From Halanaerobium saccharolyticum (lineage in GTDB: Bacteria; Bacillota; Halanaerobiia; Halanaerobiales; Halanaerobiaceae): DNA of 64,000 nt. This document shows positions 17,820 to 26,671 of the stretch, piece after piece (the first letter of the stretch is position 1; each line of letters opens with the position of its first letter). Under the pieces are notes generated by a model, which saw only the letters and a program-made list of their open reading frames with translations, was not told the origin of the DNA and did not search any database. The DNA is taken from the NCBI RefSeq assembly GCF_003053565.1, contig NZ_QAXS01000002.1, positions 83,830 to 147,829 of the forward strand, given 5' to 3'. A program made the translations under genes and the position numbers.

Positions 17820-18338
17820 ATGAACTTTGTTAGAGCAGAAATCGAAGAAATACCGGAGATCATGAAGATTATTAAAGCTGCCCAGAAATATTTAAAAGAA
17901 CAGGGGATAGACCAGTGGCAGAATAATTATCCCAATCCGGAGACTTTAAAAAAGGATATTGAAGCTGGAAATTCCTATATAATTAAAAAAGAAGGAAAAA
18001 TAATTGCTGTCGCAGCAGTTATCTTTGGTGAAGATCCAACCTATAATTTAATTGAGGAGGGAAGCTGGCTGGCAGATGGTTTATATGGAGTAATCCACCG
18101 GGCAGCAGTAGCACCTGAGTATAAAGGCCAGGGAATTATTTCAATTATCTACAGAAAAACATTCAAAATGGGAGCTAATCTTGGAGCAGACAGCATCCGG
18201 ATCGATACTCACCAGGATAATCTTGCCATGCGGCGGGCGATTGAAAAAGCAGGTTTTAACTACTGCGGCATTATTTATACTAAAGATGGAAGTCCAAGAC
18301 TGGCCTACGAAAAATTAATTCAAGAAGGGAGCAATTAA
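17820..18338 (+). CDS. GNAT family N-acetyltransferase
   Basis: Acetyl-CoA dependent acyltransferase, 172 residues. N-terminal beta/alpha region FVRAEIEEIPEIMKIIKAA. The acetyl-CoA pyrophosphate loop is around VAPEYKGQGIISIIYRK, with the conserved late helix NLAMRRAIEKAGF. SD AAAGGAG precedes the ATG. Its stop codon overlaps the ATG of fbp by one base (TAATG), so the two are translationally coupled. The substrate is unknown. Confidence 0.85.
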   Translation: MNFVRAEIEEIPEIMKIIKAAQKYLKEQGIDQWQNNYPNPETLKKDIEAGNSYIIKKEGKIIAVAAVIFGEDPTYNLIEEGSWLADGLYGVIHRAAVAPEYKGQGIISIIYRKTFKMGANLGADSIRIDTHQDNLAMRRAIEKAGFNYCGIIYTKDGSPRLAYEKLIQEGSN

Positions 18339-20293
18339 TGAAAGATCTGAAGTATTTAGAGCTTTTAGCAGAACAGTTTCCTAATATACCTGCAGTTAGC
18401 ACAGAAATTATTAACCTCAAAGCGATTTTAAATCTACCTAAAAGTACAGAACATTTTTTAACCGATTTACACGGAGAAGCTGAGGCATTTAAGTATATGT
18501 TAAAAACCGCCTCCGGAGTAATTGAGTATAAGATAGATCAGATATTTTCAGATAAGCTGACTGATACCGAAAAAAGAGAGCTGGCAACTCTAATTTTTTA
18601 TCCAAAATCAAAGATGAAGGAGCTGCACGAAAGGGGAGGTATTCCTCCAGAATGGTACAAGGAAGCCCTGGATTATATGGTCAGAATTTCGCAGGAAGTT
18701 TCCTCAATTTATACCCGCTCCAAGGTGAGGAAGGCTTTACCGGAAAAGTTTGCCTATATTATTGAAGAGCTGCTGCACATTAAAGAAGGAGATCCAAATA
18801 AAAAGGATTATAAGGATCAGATTTTAACCACGATTATTGAAATAGAGCAGGCTGAGAATTTTATTATTTCACTTTCCGAGCTGATTCAATCTTTTGCAGT
18901 GGATAAGCTGCATATAATTGGAGATATTTTTGATCGGGGACCGGCACCGGATGTAATCATGAATGTACTTAAAAACCATCATAATGTTGATATCCAGTGG
19001 GGTAACCACGATATTCTCTGGATGGGAGCAGCTCTCGGTCAGAAAGCTTTAATTGCTACTGCCTTAAGAATTGCTCTCCGCTACGGTAACCTTGAGTTTT
19101 TAGAAGAGGGTTATGGAATTAATATGAGGCCCCTGGCCAGGTTCGCCATGAACCACTATCAGGAGCCTGATTCTGAAATTTTTGAACCAAAGTTAATCGA
19201 AAGAGAGCTTGATCAGGATGAAATAAAGATAATGACCCAGATGCATAAGGCAATTGCTGTGATTCAGTTTAAGCTGGAGGGGCAGCTGATCAAAAAGCGG
19301 CCGGAGTTTAAAATGAATGAGGCACTCTACCTGGAAAAAATAGATTATGAAAAGGGAACAATTTCTCTGGCGGATGCTGAATATAAATTAACAGACTCCC
19401 ATTTTCCCACCGTTGATCCTCTGGATCCCTACCGTCTGAGCGGCTGGGAAGAAGAAGTTATTGAACAGCTCAGTTATTCCTTTAAAAATAATGATCGTTT
19501 AAAGGAAGATATCCGTTTTCTTTTTAATAACGGCAATATGTACAGAAAATACAACGGCAATTTACTTTTTCACGGCTGTCTGCCGATGACTGAAGCTGGA
19601 GATTTTTCGACAATCGAAGTTGAGGGAAAAGAATATAGCGGCAAAAAGTTAATGGATTTTTTTGATGATGTAATCAGGCGCAGTTATTCCAAACCAGACA
19701 GTGAAGGCGGCTATAAAGACTGGCTCTGGTATCTCTGGCGGGGAGAGTTATCTCCACTTTTTGGTAAAGAAAAGATGACAACCTTTTTGCGCTATTTTAC
19801 CGATGAGGACCAGCCTGAGCTCTACCGGGAGAAGAAAAACCCCTACTATCAGGCCCGGGAAAATGAATATGTCTGCAAAAAAATTCTGACTGAATTTGGT
19901 CTTGATCCGGAAAGCGGCCACATTATTAATGGTCACACCCCGGTGGCTGAGAAAAAGGGAGAAAGTCCAATTAAGGGCAACGGCAGGCTTTTAGTGATTG
20001 ATGGAGGTATTTCTGCAGCTTACCACGAAAAAACAGGTATTGCAGGCTATACCCTAACTTACAGCAATACTAAAATGCGTCTGATATCTCACGAACCTTT
20101 TATCAGCAAAAAAAATGCCCTGCATAAAGACAGCAGGGACACAATTTCGGCAACTGAAGTTTTAAAATTTGAAAGACCACAGAAAATTGCCGATACAGAT
20201 ATCGGTAAAAAATTGAACGAAGATGTAGAGCACCTAATGCAGCTGCTTACGGCCTATCAGGATGGAATAATTAAAGAAAAATATCCTGGCTAA
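18338..20293 (+). CDS. fbp: Fructose-1,6-bisphosphatase class III
   Basis: Gluconeogenic phosphatase of the Firmicute-specific class III (calcineurin-like fold), 651 residues, normal length. Metal-binding motifs: TDLHGEAEAF, GDIFDRGPAPDV and WGNHDILWMGA early, and NGHTPV with VIDGGISAAY late. Coupled by a one-base overlap to the preceding GNAT gene. It would let the cell run hexose synthesis opposite to the PTS/PfkB-type flux encoded downstream. Confidence 0.95.
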   Translation: MKDLKYLELLAEQFPNIPAVSTEIINLKAILNLPKSTEHFLTDLHGEAEAFKYMLKTASGVIEYKIDQIFSDKLTDTEKRELATLIFYPKSKMKELHERGGIPPEWYKEALDYMVRISQEVSSIYTRSKVRKALPEKFAYIIEELLHIKEGDPNKKDYKDQILTTIIEIEQAENFIISLSELIQSFAVDKLHIIGDIFDRGPAPDVIMNVLKNHHNVDIQWGNHDILWMGAALGQKALIATALRIALRYGNLEFLEEGYGINMRPLARFAMNHYQEPDSEIFEPKLIERELDQDEIKIMTQMHKAIAVIQFKLEGQLIKKRPEFKMNEALYLEKIDYEKGTISLADAEYKLTDSHFPTVDPLDPYRLSGWEEEVIEQLSYSFKNNDRLKEDIRFLFNNGNMYRKYNGNLLFHGCLPMTEAGDFSTIEVEGKEYSGKKLMDFFDDVIRRSYSKPDSEGGYKDWLWYLWRGELSPLFGKEKMTTFLRYFTDEDQPELYREKKNPYYQARENEYVCKKILTEFGLDPESGHIINGHTPVAEKKGESPIKGNGRLLVIDGGISAAYHEKTGIAGYTLTYSNTKMRLISHEPFISKKNALHKDSRDTISATEVLKFERPQKIADTDIGKKLNEDVEHLMQLLTAYQDGIIKEKYPG

Positions 20294-20355
20294 AATCTTT
20301 TCTAATTTAAAAAGCAGCTTATTTTATTTAATATATCAGCTAAAGAATTAAAAAT

Positions 20356-21222
20356 TTAAGAATTCAATTCCTGATAAGTTTCTTCAGCTAAATAAGAGCT
20401 TCGAACATGGGGGCCGGAGGAGACGGATTTAAATCCGAGGGCAAGAGCTTTTTCTTTGAGTTCTGCAAACTTCTCCGGTCTGATATATTCTGCCACCTCA
20501 ATATTTTCATTTGTCGGCTGCAGATACTGGCCCATAGTTAAAATTTCAACTCCAGCCTGCAGTAGATCCTTCCAGACTGCGTTGAGTTCTTCTTCACTTT
20601 CTCCAAGTCCGAGCATCATTCCAGATTTTATTAGAATATCGGGATCACTCGCTGCCACTTTATTTAAAACAGCAAGTGACTGCTGATAATCAGCCTGAGG
20701 GCGTACCTTTTCGTAAAGTGAGGGTACAGTTTCTACATTGTGATTAAAAATTTCTGGTCTGGCCTTAATAATCTTTTCTAAAGCAGCCTGATCATTATTA
20801 AAATCAGGTGTCAGTACTTCCACCGAAACCTCCGGACGCCTTTCTCGAATGGCATTAATAACCCTCACAAACTGTTCTGCTCCACCGTCTTCAAGATCAT
20901 CACGAGTCACTGAAGTAATGACAGCGTGTTTCAACTTTAATTTCTCGACAGCTTCAGCCACTCTGACTGCTTCCTCAGGTTCAACTGCTTCCGGTCTGTG
21001 GTGAGTAACCGAACAGAAGCGGCAGTTGCGGGTACAGTACTGACCTAAGATCATAAAGGTCGCTGTTTTTTTGCTGTAGCACTCTCCAATATTGGGACAG
21101 CGGGCACTCTGACAGACTGTATTAAGTTCTAAATTTTTGAGCATATTACGGGTGGCCAGCATCCCTTTCTGCAGGGGATCTTTATTTCTAAGCCATTTTG
21201 GTAATCTTTTTCTTTTTGACAT
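20356..21222 (-). CDS. lipA: Lipoyl synthase
   Basis: Radical-SAM enzyme inserting two sulfurs into protein-bound octanoyl groups. The auxiliary cluster is the CQSARCPNIGEC region, the radical-SAM cluster CTRNCRFC, with the TFMILG context between. 288 residues, typical. SD AAAGGAG precedes the ATG. It lies 15 bp after lipM in a two-gene operon providing a complete endogenous lipoylation route. No lipoylated target (GcvH, E2) lies in the window. Confidence 0.95.
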   Translation of the reverse strand: MSKRKRLPKWLRNKDPLQKGMLATRNMLKNLELNTVCQSARCPNIGECYSKKTATFMILGQYCTRNCRFCSVTHHRPEAVEPEEAVRVAEAVEKLKLKHAVITSVTRDDLEDGGAEQFVRVINAIRERRPEVSVEVLTPDFNNDQAALEKIIKARPEIFNHNVETVPSLYEKVRPQADYQQSLAVLNKVAASDPDILIKSGMMLGLGESEEELNAVWKDLLQAGVEILTMGQYLQPTNENIEVAEYIRPEKFAELKEKALALGFKSVSSGPHVRSSYLAEETYQELNS

Positions 21223-21237
21223 TTTATCTTCTCCTTT

Positions 21238-22056
21238 TTAGCGTTTAAAATTCCAGTTTTGATTTTGATATTTGTTTTTGGCCAGCTCACGGGCCAGTTC
21301 AATCTCACTTTCAGTTAAAGAAGCTTTTTCTAAATTTATATTAAATTTTTCTGCCAGGCCTGAGCTCAGAGCCTTAATCAGTTCCTCTTTATCAACTTTA
21401 GAGCCCGATCTTTTAAGGTTGGTAGATTTAGCCTTAAAGATGCGGCGGGATTTTTTTCTCATTTCAGCTGAATTGTAGTTTAAAAGTTCAAAAATTTTTT
21501 CGCTGGAATCATCCAAAGGCAGGGATCCGTGCTGGAGAATAGTGTTTTCTTTTCTCCGCTGGGCACTTCCAATCAGCTTCTTTTTATTAAGAATAACCTC
21601 ATACCAGGATGGGGCGTCAAAACAGGCAGCAGAATGACCGCGCGGAGCCTTTTTGCCTCTCTCAACCGCTTTCAGCTCTGCCGCAATCCCCAGCTGATTT
21701 AAGCCGGCAACAAGTCCACTGCTGATCTGCTGGTAACTTTTTTCTATAGAATCTGCCAGTAAATTATAATCTTCTCTAATTATAATGCTGTAGGTAAGTT
21801 CCCGATCATGTAAAATTGCCCGACCACCAGTTAAACGCCGAACAAGATCAATTCCCTCCTGCTGACACTTCTCAAAATCAACCTCTTTTTTAGCCTGCTG
21901 AAAATAGCCGAGGGAAAGAGCCGCCGGCTGCCAGCCATAAAAACGCAGAGTAGGAGGAGTATCACCCTGACTGTGAATTTTCATAATGGCTTCATCAACT
22001 GCCATATTATAGTAGGCATCATTTTCAGCTTCAATTATTAACCGCCATTTAAGCAA
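21238..22056 (-). CDS. lipM: Octanoyltransferase LipM
   Basis: Cofactor transferase family enzyme moving octanoate from acyl carrier protein to GcvH. The catalytic cysteine motif HSAACFDAPSWYE is the LipM type rather than lipoate ligase. Other marks: RRLTGGRAILHD, IGSAQRRKENTILQHGSLP. The TTG at 22056 (MLKWRLIIEAENDAYYNMA) is chosen because GGAGG lies 8 nt upstream; the ATG at 22080 has no SD. Upstream gene of lipA. Confidence 0.9.
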   Translation of the reverse strand: MLKWRLIIEAENDAYYNMAVDEAIMKIHSQGDTPPTLRFYGWQPAALSLGYFQQAKKEVDFEKCQQEGIDLVRRLTGGRAILHDRELTYSIIIREDYNLLADSIEKSYQQISSGLVAGLNQLGIAAELKAVERGKKAPRGHSAACFDAPSWYEVILNKKKLIGSAQRRKENTILQHGSLPLDDSSEKIFELLNYNSAEMRKKSRRIFKAKSTNLKRSGSKVDKEELIKALSSGLAEKFNINLEKASLTESEIELARELAKNKYQNQNWNFKR

Positions 22057-22155
22057 AATTATCCCTCCAGTATAAATCAAAATCTTAAATAATTTCTCTA
22101 TATAATATATTCTATTTAAAAGATATAGGTCCTTTTTTTATTTTACAAGTCCATG

Positions 22156-22252
22156 CACCGGGAACTTGTCAGTTTATGTAGATATATCGCGAAAAAGCCT
22201 GATTTTTAGCTGTTTTCGCTACAATTCGACAAAAAGCGGGTGGTTCACGGTG
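22156..22252 (-). repeat. 97-bp repeat, copy 1
   Basis: Read on the minus strand it begins CACCGTGAACCACCCG and ends CTGACAAGTTCCCGGTG. Copy 2 at 39692-39788 is also exactly 97 bp, with the first 16 nt identical and 15 of the last 17 nt identical. The ends are complementary over CATGCACCGnGAAC (22152-22165 with 22243-22256, one mismatch). The 3' end forms a hairpin ACAAGT/ACTTGT with CCCGGTG in its 13-nt loop. The interior holds GCGAAAA/TTTTCGC. It has no coding capacity. Confidence 0.7.
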
Positions 22253-22256
22253 CATG

Positions 22257-22469
22257 TAAATACATGTACACTTATAAGACAAAATTAAAGATTATAAATT
22301 CTGTCATTTATCACAGCTGCCAGAACTATTTTTCTTTTCCTTGTAATTTAGAGCTTAAGGGCATAAAATTAAATTAGAAATTAAGAAGAGCTAAAAATTA
22401 ATTCTGCATTTAAGTGACACAATTTAATAAGAGCAGCTATAAGCTTATAATTTGCTTCTACTTAATTTT
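22257..22469. other. AT-rich intergenic stretch
   Basis: Between copy 1 of the 97-bp repeat and the mtlR promoter. Apart from a small palindrome CATGTA-AA-TACATG at 22253-22266 I see no gene or recognisable RNA. Confidence 0.5.
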
Positions 22470-22489
22470 GAACTATTTTATAATAGTTC
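22470..22489 (+). promoter_or_regulatory. mtlR promoter -10 inside a dyad (operator candidate)
   Basis: TATAAT at 22479-22484 lies within the perfect dyad GAACTAT-N6-ATAGTTC. There is no good -35, consistent with an activator- or repressor-dependent promoter. A second small hairpin AGGTGT-ATAAG-ACACCT (22499-22515) sits just before the SD. Confidence 0.5.
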
Positions 22490-22547
22490 GACAAAATTAG
22501 GTGTATAAGACACCTTAACTAAAATTTTGGCCAAAGGAGTACCAGTT

Positions 22548-24662
22548 ATGAAAATTAGTTCTAGAACTAAAAAGATTATTAAGATTTTAATTGAAAATGA
22601 TGATTATATTGTGACTGAGAAAATTGCTCAAAAGTTAGATGTCAGCTCCAGAACCGTTTTACGGGAGTTGAAAAAAGTAGAAAAGTGGCTGCGGACTAAT
22701 GATATACAGCTGGAAAAGAAAAAGGGCACAGGTATTCGGCTCAACTGCTCAGCTGAAGATAAAAAAAGAATTGCAGAACTGCTGGAGTTTGAAGCTGTTG
22801 ACAGGCATTTTACACCTGATGAGAGAAAAATGATTATTCTCTCGGAACTATTAAGAGATCAACGTCCCAATAAGCTTTATGCCTTTACCAGAGTCTGTAA
22901 TGTATCAGAAGCAACTATCAGTCATGATTTAGATGAGATTGAGGGCTGGCTGAAAGAATATCAGATTGAGTTAATTAGAAAACCCGGGCTTGGTGTATAT
23001 CTTGAGGGAAAAGAAAAGGATATCAGAAAAGCAAGTATTAATCTGCTCTATCAGAATTTTAATTTAGAAGAAATTTTATTACTGCTTCAGGATAAGTATT
23101 CTGAGCCAGAAGAAAAATTGAGAAAAAATCTTTCCAAAAATCGACTATTAAATTTAATTGGACTGGATACAATTAATTTATTAGATGAATACATCAAAAA
23201 GTTAGAAAAAAAGATGAGTTATCAGCTGGCTGATGATGCCTATGCTGCACTGATGGTTCACCTGGCCATTGCCTTAAAAAGAATTAAAGATGGGGAAGAA
23301 ATAACTGTTAATCAGGAAGTACTTAATAATCTAAAAGGAAAAAAAGAATTTATAATCGCCAGAGAACTTGTTTCCTCAATTGCAGAAGCATTTAAGGTAA
23401 CAATCCCGGAAGCAGAAATTGCCTATGTAACTATGCACTTAATGGGAAGTAAGAGTCGGGGTGGAGTTTACAATGACGAAATTTCAATGACCGAAGATTA
23501 TCATCTGGTTAATATATCCCGCAAAATGATAGAAAAGGCAGAAATTGAGCTGGGAATTTACCTGGAAGATGATGAGGAGCTTTTAATTGGACTGGTTCGG
23601 CATCTGGAGCCGACAATTAATCGGATCAAACTGAAGCTCGATATTCGAAATCCTCTCTTAGGAGAAATTAAAGAAAAATATGCTGAATTATTTGAAGTTT
23701 CCAAAAAATGTGCTGCTATTCTGGCAGAAAAAGAAAATATTGAGGTGCCGGAATCGGAAGCTGCCTATATAGCAATGCATCTGGGCTCAGCAGTAGAGAG
23801 AAAAAGAAAGCCGCAGCAGAAATTCAGAGCAGCAGTGGCCTGTACCAGTGGGATTGGAGCTTCCAGACTTTTAGCTTCAAGGCTGAACAAGGAATTTGAA
23901 AATATCGAAGTTACTTCCTTAATTTCAACTCTGGATTTTGATAATCAGGAAATAGAGAATTTAAATCTTGATCTGATTATTTCTACTGTTGCCATACCGG
24001 AGAGCAAAGTACCGGTAATAGTGGTTAACCCGCTTTTAAACGAAAAACAGCAGCAGGAAATCAATGATTTTCTCTTAAAAAACAGAGCCAAAAACAAGCA
24101 AAGAAATAATAAAATCACCCTTAAAGAAAAACTGGAAATGATCAATAACTATAATCAGGGGATTTTAGAGGTACTGAATAATTTTCAATTGATAAATGGT
24201 TATCACTTTAAAAATACAGCTGGACTGATTGAAGATGCAGCTGCACTGCTTAAGGATGCGCCGGAGCAAAGGGAAAGAATTAAAAAAGATTTAAGTATGC
24301 GGGAAGAAAAAGGAAGTACAGTTTTAAAGCACAATCAGATAATGCTTCTCCACTGTCAGAGCAGAGCTGTTAATGAACTATATTTTGCAGTGATTAGGCC
24401 CCAAAAAGGTTTTGAAATTGAGGCTGATAATGGTGTGGTAGCTGAAATTAAAATTATTGTTCTCATGGCAGCTCCACTTAAGGGAAGCACTCAGGGAAGA
24501 GAAGTATTAAGTGAGATCAGTCATTTATTAATAGAAAATCAGGATTTTATAGCTGCTGTTAACAGCGGCAGTCGGGAAGATATTTATTATGGACTTTCAG
24601 AACACTTTGATTATTTTTTACAACAAAAAAGTATGGTTAAATATCACAAGGAGGAAAATTAA
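22548..24662 (+). CDS. mtlR: PRD-domain PTS-regulated transcription activator
   Basis: BglG/MtlR-type regulator, 704 residues. Two N-terminal winged-helix regions (residues about 5-60 with KLDVSSRTVLRELKKVE, and 90-150 with TRVCNVSEATISHDLDEIE). Two PRDs (about 190-290 and 305-410) hold the conserved histidines MVHLAIALKRI, TMHLMGSK, LVRHLEPTINRI and AMHLGSA. An EIIB-like domain has ACTSGIGASRLLASRL, and a C-terminal EIIA-like domain ends near residue 700. Phosphorylation of these domains by PTS proteins would set activity. The ATG at 22548 is 8 nt after AAAGGAG. It is followed immediately by mtlA, so it is probably the operon's own activator. Confidence 0.88.
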   Translation: MKISSRTKKIIKILIENDDYIVTEKIAQKLDVSSRTVLRELKKVEKWLRTNDIQLEKKKGTGIRLNCSAEDKKRIAELLEFEAVDRHFTPDERKMIILSELLRDQRPNKLYAFTRVCNVSEATISHDLDEIEGWLKEYQIELIRKPGLGVYLEGKEKDIRKASINLLYQNFNLEEILLLLQDKYSEPEEKLRKNLSKNRLLNLIGLDTINLLDEYIKKLEKKMSYQLADDAYAALMVHLAIALKRIKDGEEITVNQEVLNNLKGKKEFIIARELVSSIAEAFKVTIPEAEIAYVTMHLMGSKSRGGVYNDEISMTEDYHLVNISRKMIEKAEIELGIYLEDDEELLIGLVRHLEPTINRIKLKLDIRNPLLGEIKEKYAELFEVSKKCAAILAEKENIEVPESEAAYIAMHLGSAVERKRKPQQKFRAAVACTSGIGASRLLASRLNKEFENIEVTSLISTLDFDNQEIENLNLDLIISTVAIPESKVPVIVVNPLLNEKQQQEINDFLLKNRAKNKQRNNKITLKEKLEMINNYNQGILEVLNNFQLINGYHFKNTAGLIEDAAALLKDAPEQRERIKKDLSMREEKGSTVLKHNQIMLLHCQSRAVNELYFAVIRPQKGFEIEADNGVVAEIKIIVLMAAPLKGSTQGREVLSEISHLLIENQDFIAAVNSGSREDIYYGLSEHFDYFLQQKSMVKYHKEEN

Positions 24663-26555
24663 ATGCAGAAGAGTAGTTTTCAAAATAAGGTACAGAATTT
24701 TGGTAGATTTTTAAGTGGAATGGTAATGCCCAATATTGGAGCATTTATCGCCTGGGGTTTGATTACAGCTTTCTTTATTCCTACCGGTTGGGTTCCAAAC
24801 GAAGGCCTGGCAGGTTTAGTTGGTCCGATGATCACCTATATGCTGCCGCTATTAATTGCTTTTTCTGGAGGTAAATTAGTTGCAGGTGTTAGAGGTGGAG
24901 TTGTTGGGGTTGTTGCTACAATGGGTGTAATTGTAGGTTCTGATATTCCAATGTTTATTGGAGCCATGGTAATGGGGCCCTTTGGCGGCTGGACTATAAA
25001 GCACGTAGATAAAATGTTTGAAGGTAAAATCAAATCAGGTTTTGAAATGCTGATTAATAACTTTTCAGCTGGTATAATAGGTGGACTCTTAGCAGTTTTA
25101 GCCTATCAGATTATTGGTCCAATTGTTGTAGGTCTAAATGAATTTTTAAGAATTGGTGTAAACGCATTTGTAAGTCGCGGTTTATTACCTTTAGCTTCTA
25201 TTTTTATTGAGCCTGCTAAAATTCTATTTTTAAATAATGCAATTAATCACGGTGTCTTAAGTCCTTTAGGAATTCAGCAGGTAGAAGAGGCTGGTAAATC
25301 AATCTTTTTCATGCTGGAAACAAATCCCGGCCCAGGCTTAGGAATTCTTCTAGCCTACTGGGTATTTGCTAAGGGTATGGTAAAACAGTCCGCACCTGGT
25401 GCTATAATCATTCACTTTTTGGGAGGAATTCACGAAATATACTTTCCCTATGTCTTAATGAAACCTTCACTTTTATTAGCAGTTATTGGTGGTGGAGCCA
25501 GCGGTATCTTTACTTTCAACCTTTTCAATACCGGTTTAGTTGCTACACCTTCTCCCGGCAGTATCTTTGCCTATCTGGCAATGACACCAAGGGGTAATTA
25601 TCTGGGAGTATTTGCAGGTATCTTAGCTGCAACAGCAGTCTCTTTTGTTATCGCTTCTGTTTTAATTAAAAGATCAGTTGCCAGAGGAGACACCATGGAA
25701 TTTGAATCTGCTCAGTCTAAGGTAAGAGAGCAGAAGGGTAGAGATTTACACATGGATAAGGAAGCTAAAAAATTAAGTGTTTCAGAAGTAAGTAAAATTG
25801 TCTTTGCCTGTGATGCTGGGATGGGATCAAGTGCTATGGGTGCCGGTAAACTTCGCAAAAAAATTGAAGCAGCCGGTCTGGATATTTTAGTTGTCAATAA
25901 AGCTATCGATGAAATACCTCAGGATGCAGAGATTGTAATTACTCATCAGAATCTAACTGAGCGGGCAAAACAGAAGGCGCCTCAGGCTGAGCATATTTCA
26001 ATCCAGGATTTTCTGCAGACTCCAGTTTATGACCAGCTTGTAGAAAGACTTAAGGCTGGAGAAGATGATCAAAAAAAGCAGAGTAAAGCAGTAGAAAAAA
26101 ATGACGAGTCTGAATCTGCTGCTTCTACCAACAAAGGAATTCTAAAAAAAGAAAATATCAAGCTTGGCCTGGAAAGTGTTAAAAGAGCAGAAGCAATCAA
26201 AAAGGCCGGCCAACTTCTGGTAGACAGCGGTTATGTTGACCAGGATTATGTGGAAGCGATGTTGGACAGAGAACAGGAGATGTCAACTTATATCGGTCAA
26301 GGAGTAGCAATCCCTCATGGAGTAGGAGCTGCCAAAAAGAAGATTAAAAAGACCGGAATTTCAGTTCTGCAGTTCCCAGAGGGAGTTGAATTTGAAGGTG
26401 AAACAGCCTATCTGGTAATTGCAATCGCCGGAGTGGGAAATGAACACCTCAAAATTCTGGCTAACCTTTCTGAGATGATAGAAGAAAATGAGTCAGCTGA
26501 AAAGTTGAGAACCACAGATGACATAGATTATATCTACGAAAAATTCACACTCTAA
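24663..26555 (+). CDS. mtlA: PTS mannitol transporter EIICBA
   Basis: Phosphotransferase permease taking up and phosphorylating mannitol, 630 residues, about the size of E. coli MtlA. The EIIC membrane domain (1-340) has the substrate-site motif GGIHEIYFPYVLMKP. EIIB (about 375-460) has the phospho-cysteine loop VFACDAGMGSSAMG. EIIA (about 490-630) has the phospho-histidine context STYIGQGVAIPHG. It starts directly after the mtlR stop with GGAGG in the end of that gene. Specificity for mannitol is by family resemblance only. Confidence 0.92.
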   Translation: MQKSSFQNKVQNFGRFLSGMVMPNIGAFIAWGLITAFFIPTGWVPNEGLAGLVGPMITYMLPLLIAFSGGKLVAGVRGGVVGVVATMGVIVGSDIPMFIGAMVMGPFGGWTIKHVDKMFEGKIKSGFEMLINNFSAGIIGGLLAVLAYQIIGPIVVGLNEFLRIGVNAFVSRGLLPLASIFIEPAKILFLNNAINHGVLSPLGIQQVEEAGKSIFFMLETNPGPGLGILLAYWVFAKGMVKQSAPGAIIIHFLGGIHEIYFPYVLMKPSLLLAVIGGGASGIFTFNLFNTGLVATPSPGSIFAYLAMTPRGNYLGVFAGILAATAVSFVIASVLIKRSVARGDTMEFESAQSKVREQKGRDLHMDKEAKKLSVSEVSKIVFACDAGMGSSAMGAGKLRKKIEAAGLDILVVNKAIDEIPQDAEIVITHQNLTERAKQKAPQAEHISIQDFLQTPVYDQLVERLKAGEDDQKKQSKAVEKNDESESAASTNKGILKKENIKLGLESVKRAEAIKKAGQLLVDSGYVDQDYVEAMLDREQEMSTYIGQGVAIPHGVGAAKKKIKKTGISVLQFPEGVEFEGETAYLVIAIAGVGNEHLKILANLSEMIEENESAEKLRTTDDIDYIYEKFTL

Positions 26556-26594
26556 TTTTAAACTGATTTTCTAAACTGAAAGTTGCAAATCAAA

Positions 26595-26638
26595 GCTTCC
26601 CTGTTCAGCCTCAGTTGAACCTGACTGAATGGGGAAGC
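26595..26638 (+). other. Intercistronic hairpin mtlA-pfkB
   Basis: GCTTCCC (26595-26601) pairs with GGGAAGC (26632-26638), and TTCAG with CTGAA inside. There is no T tract, so it is more likely an mRNA processing or stability hairpin than a terminator. Confidence 0.5.
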
Positions 26639-26671
26639 AAAATTGAAATAACCTAATAAGGATTGATAATA

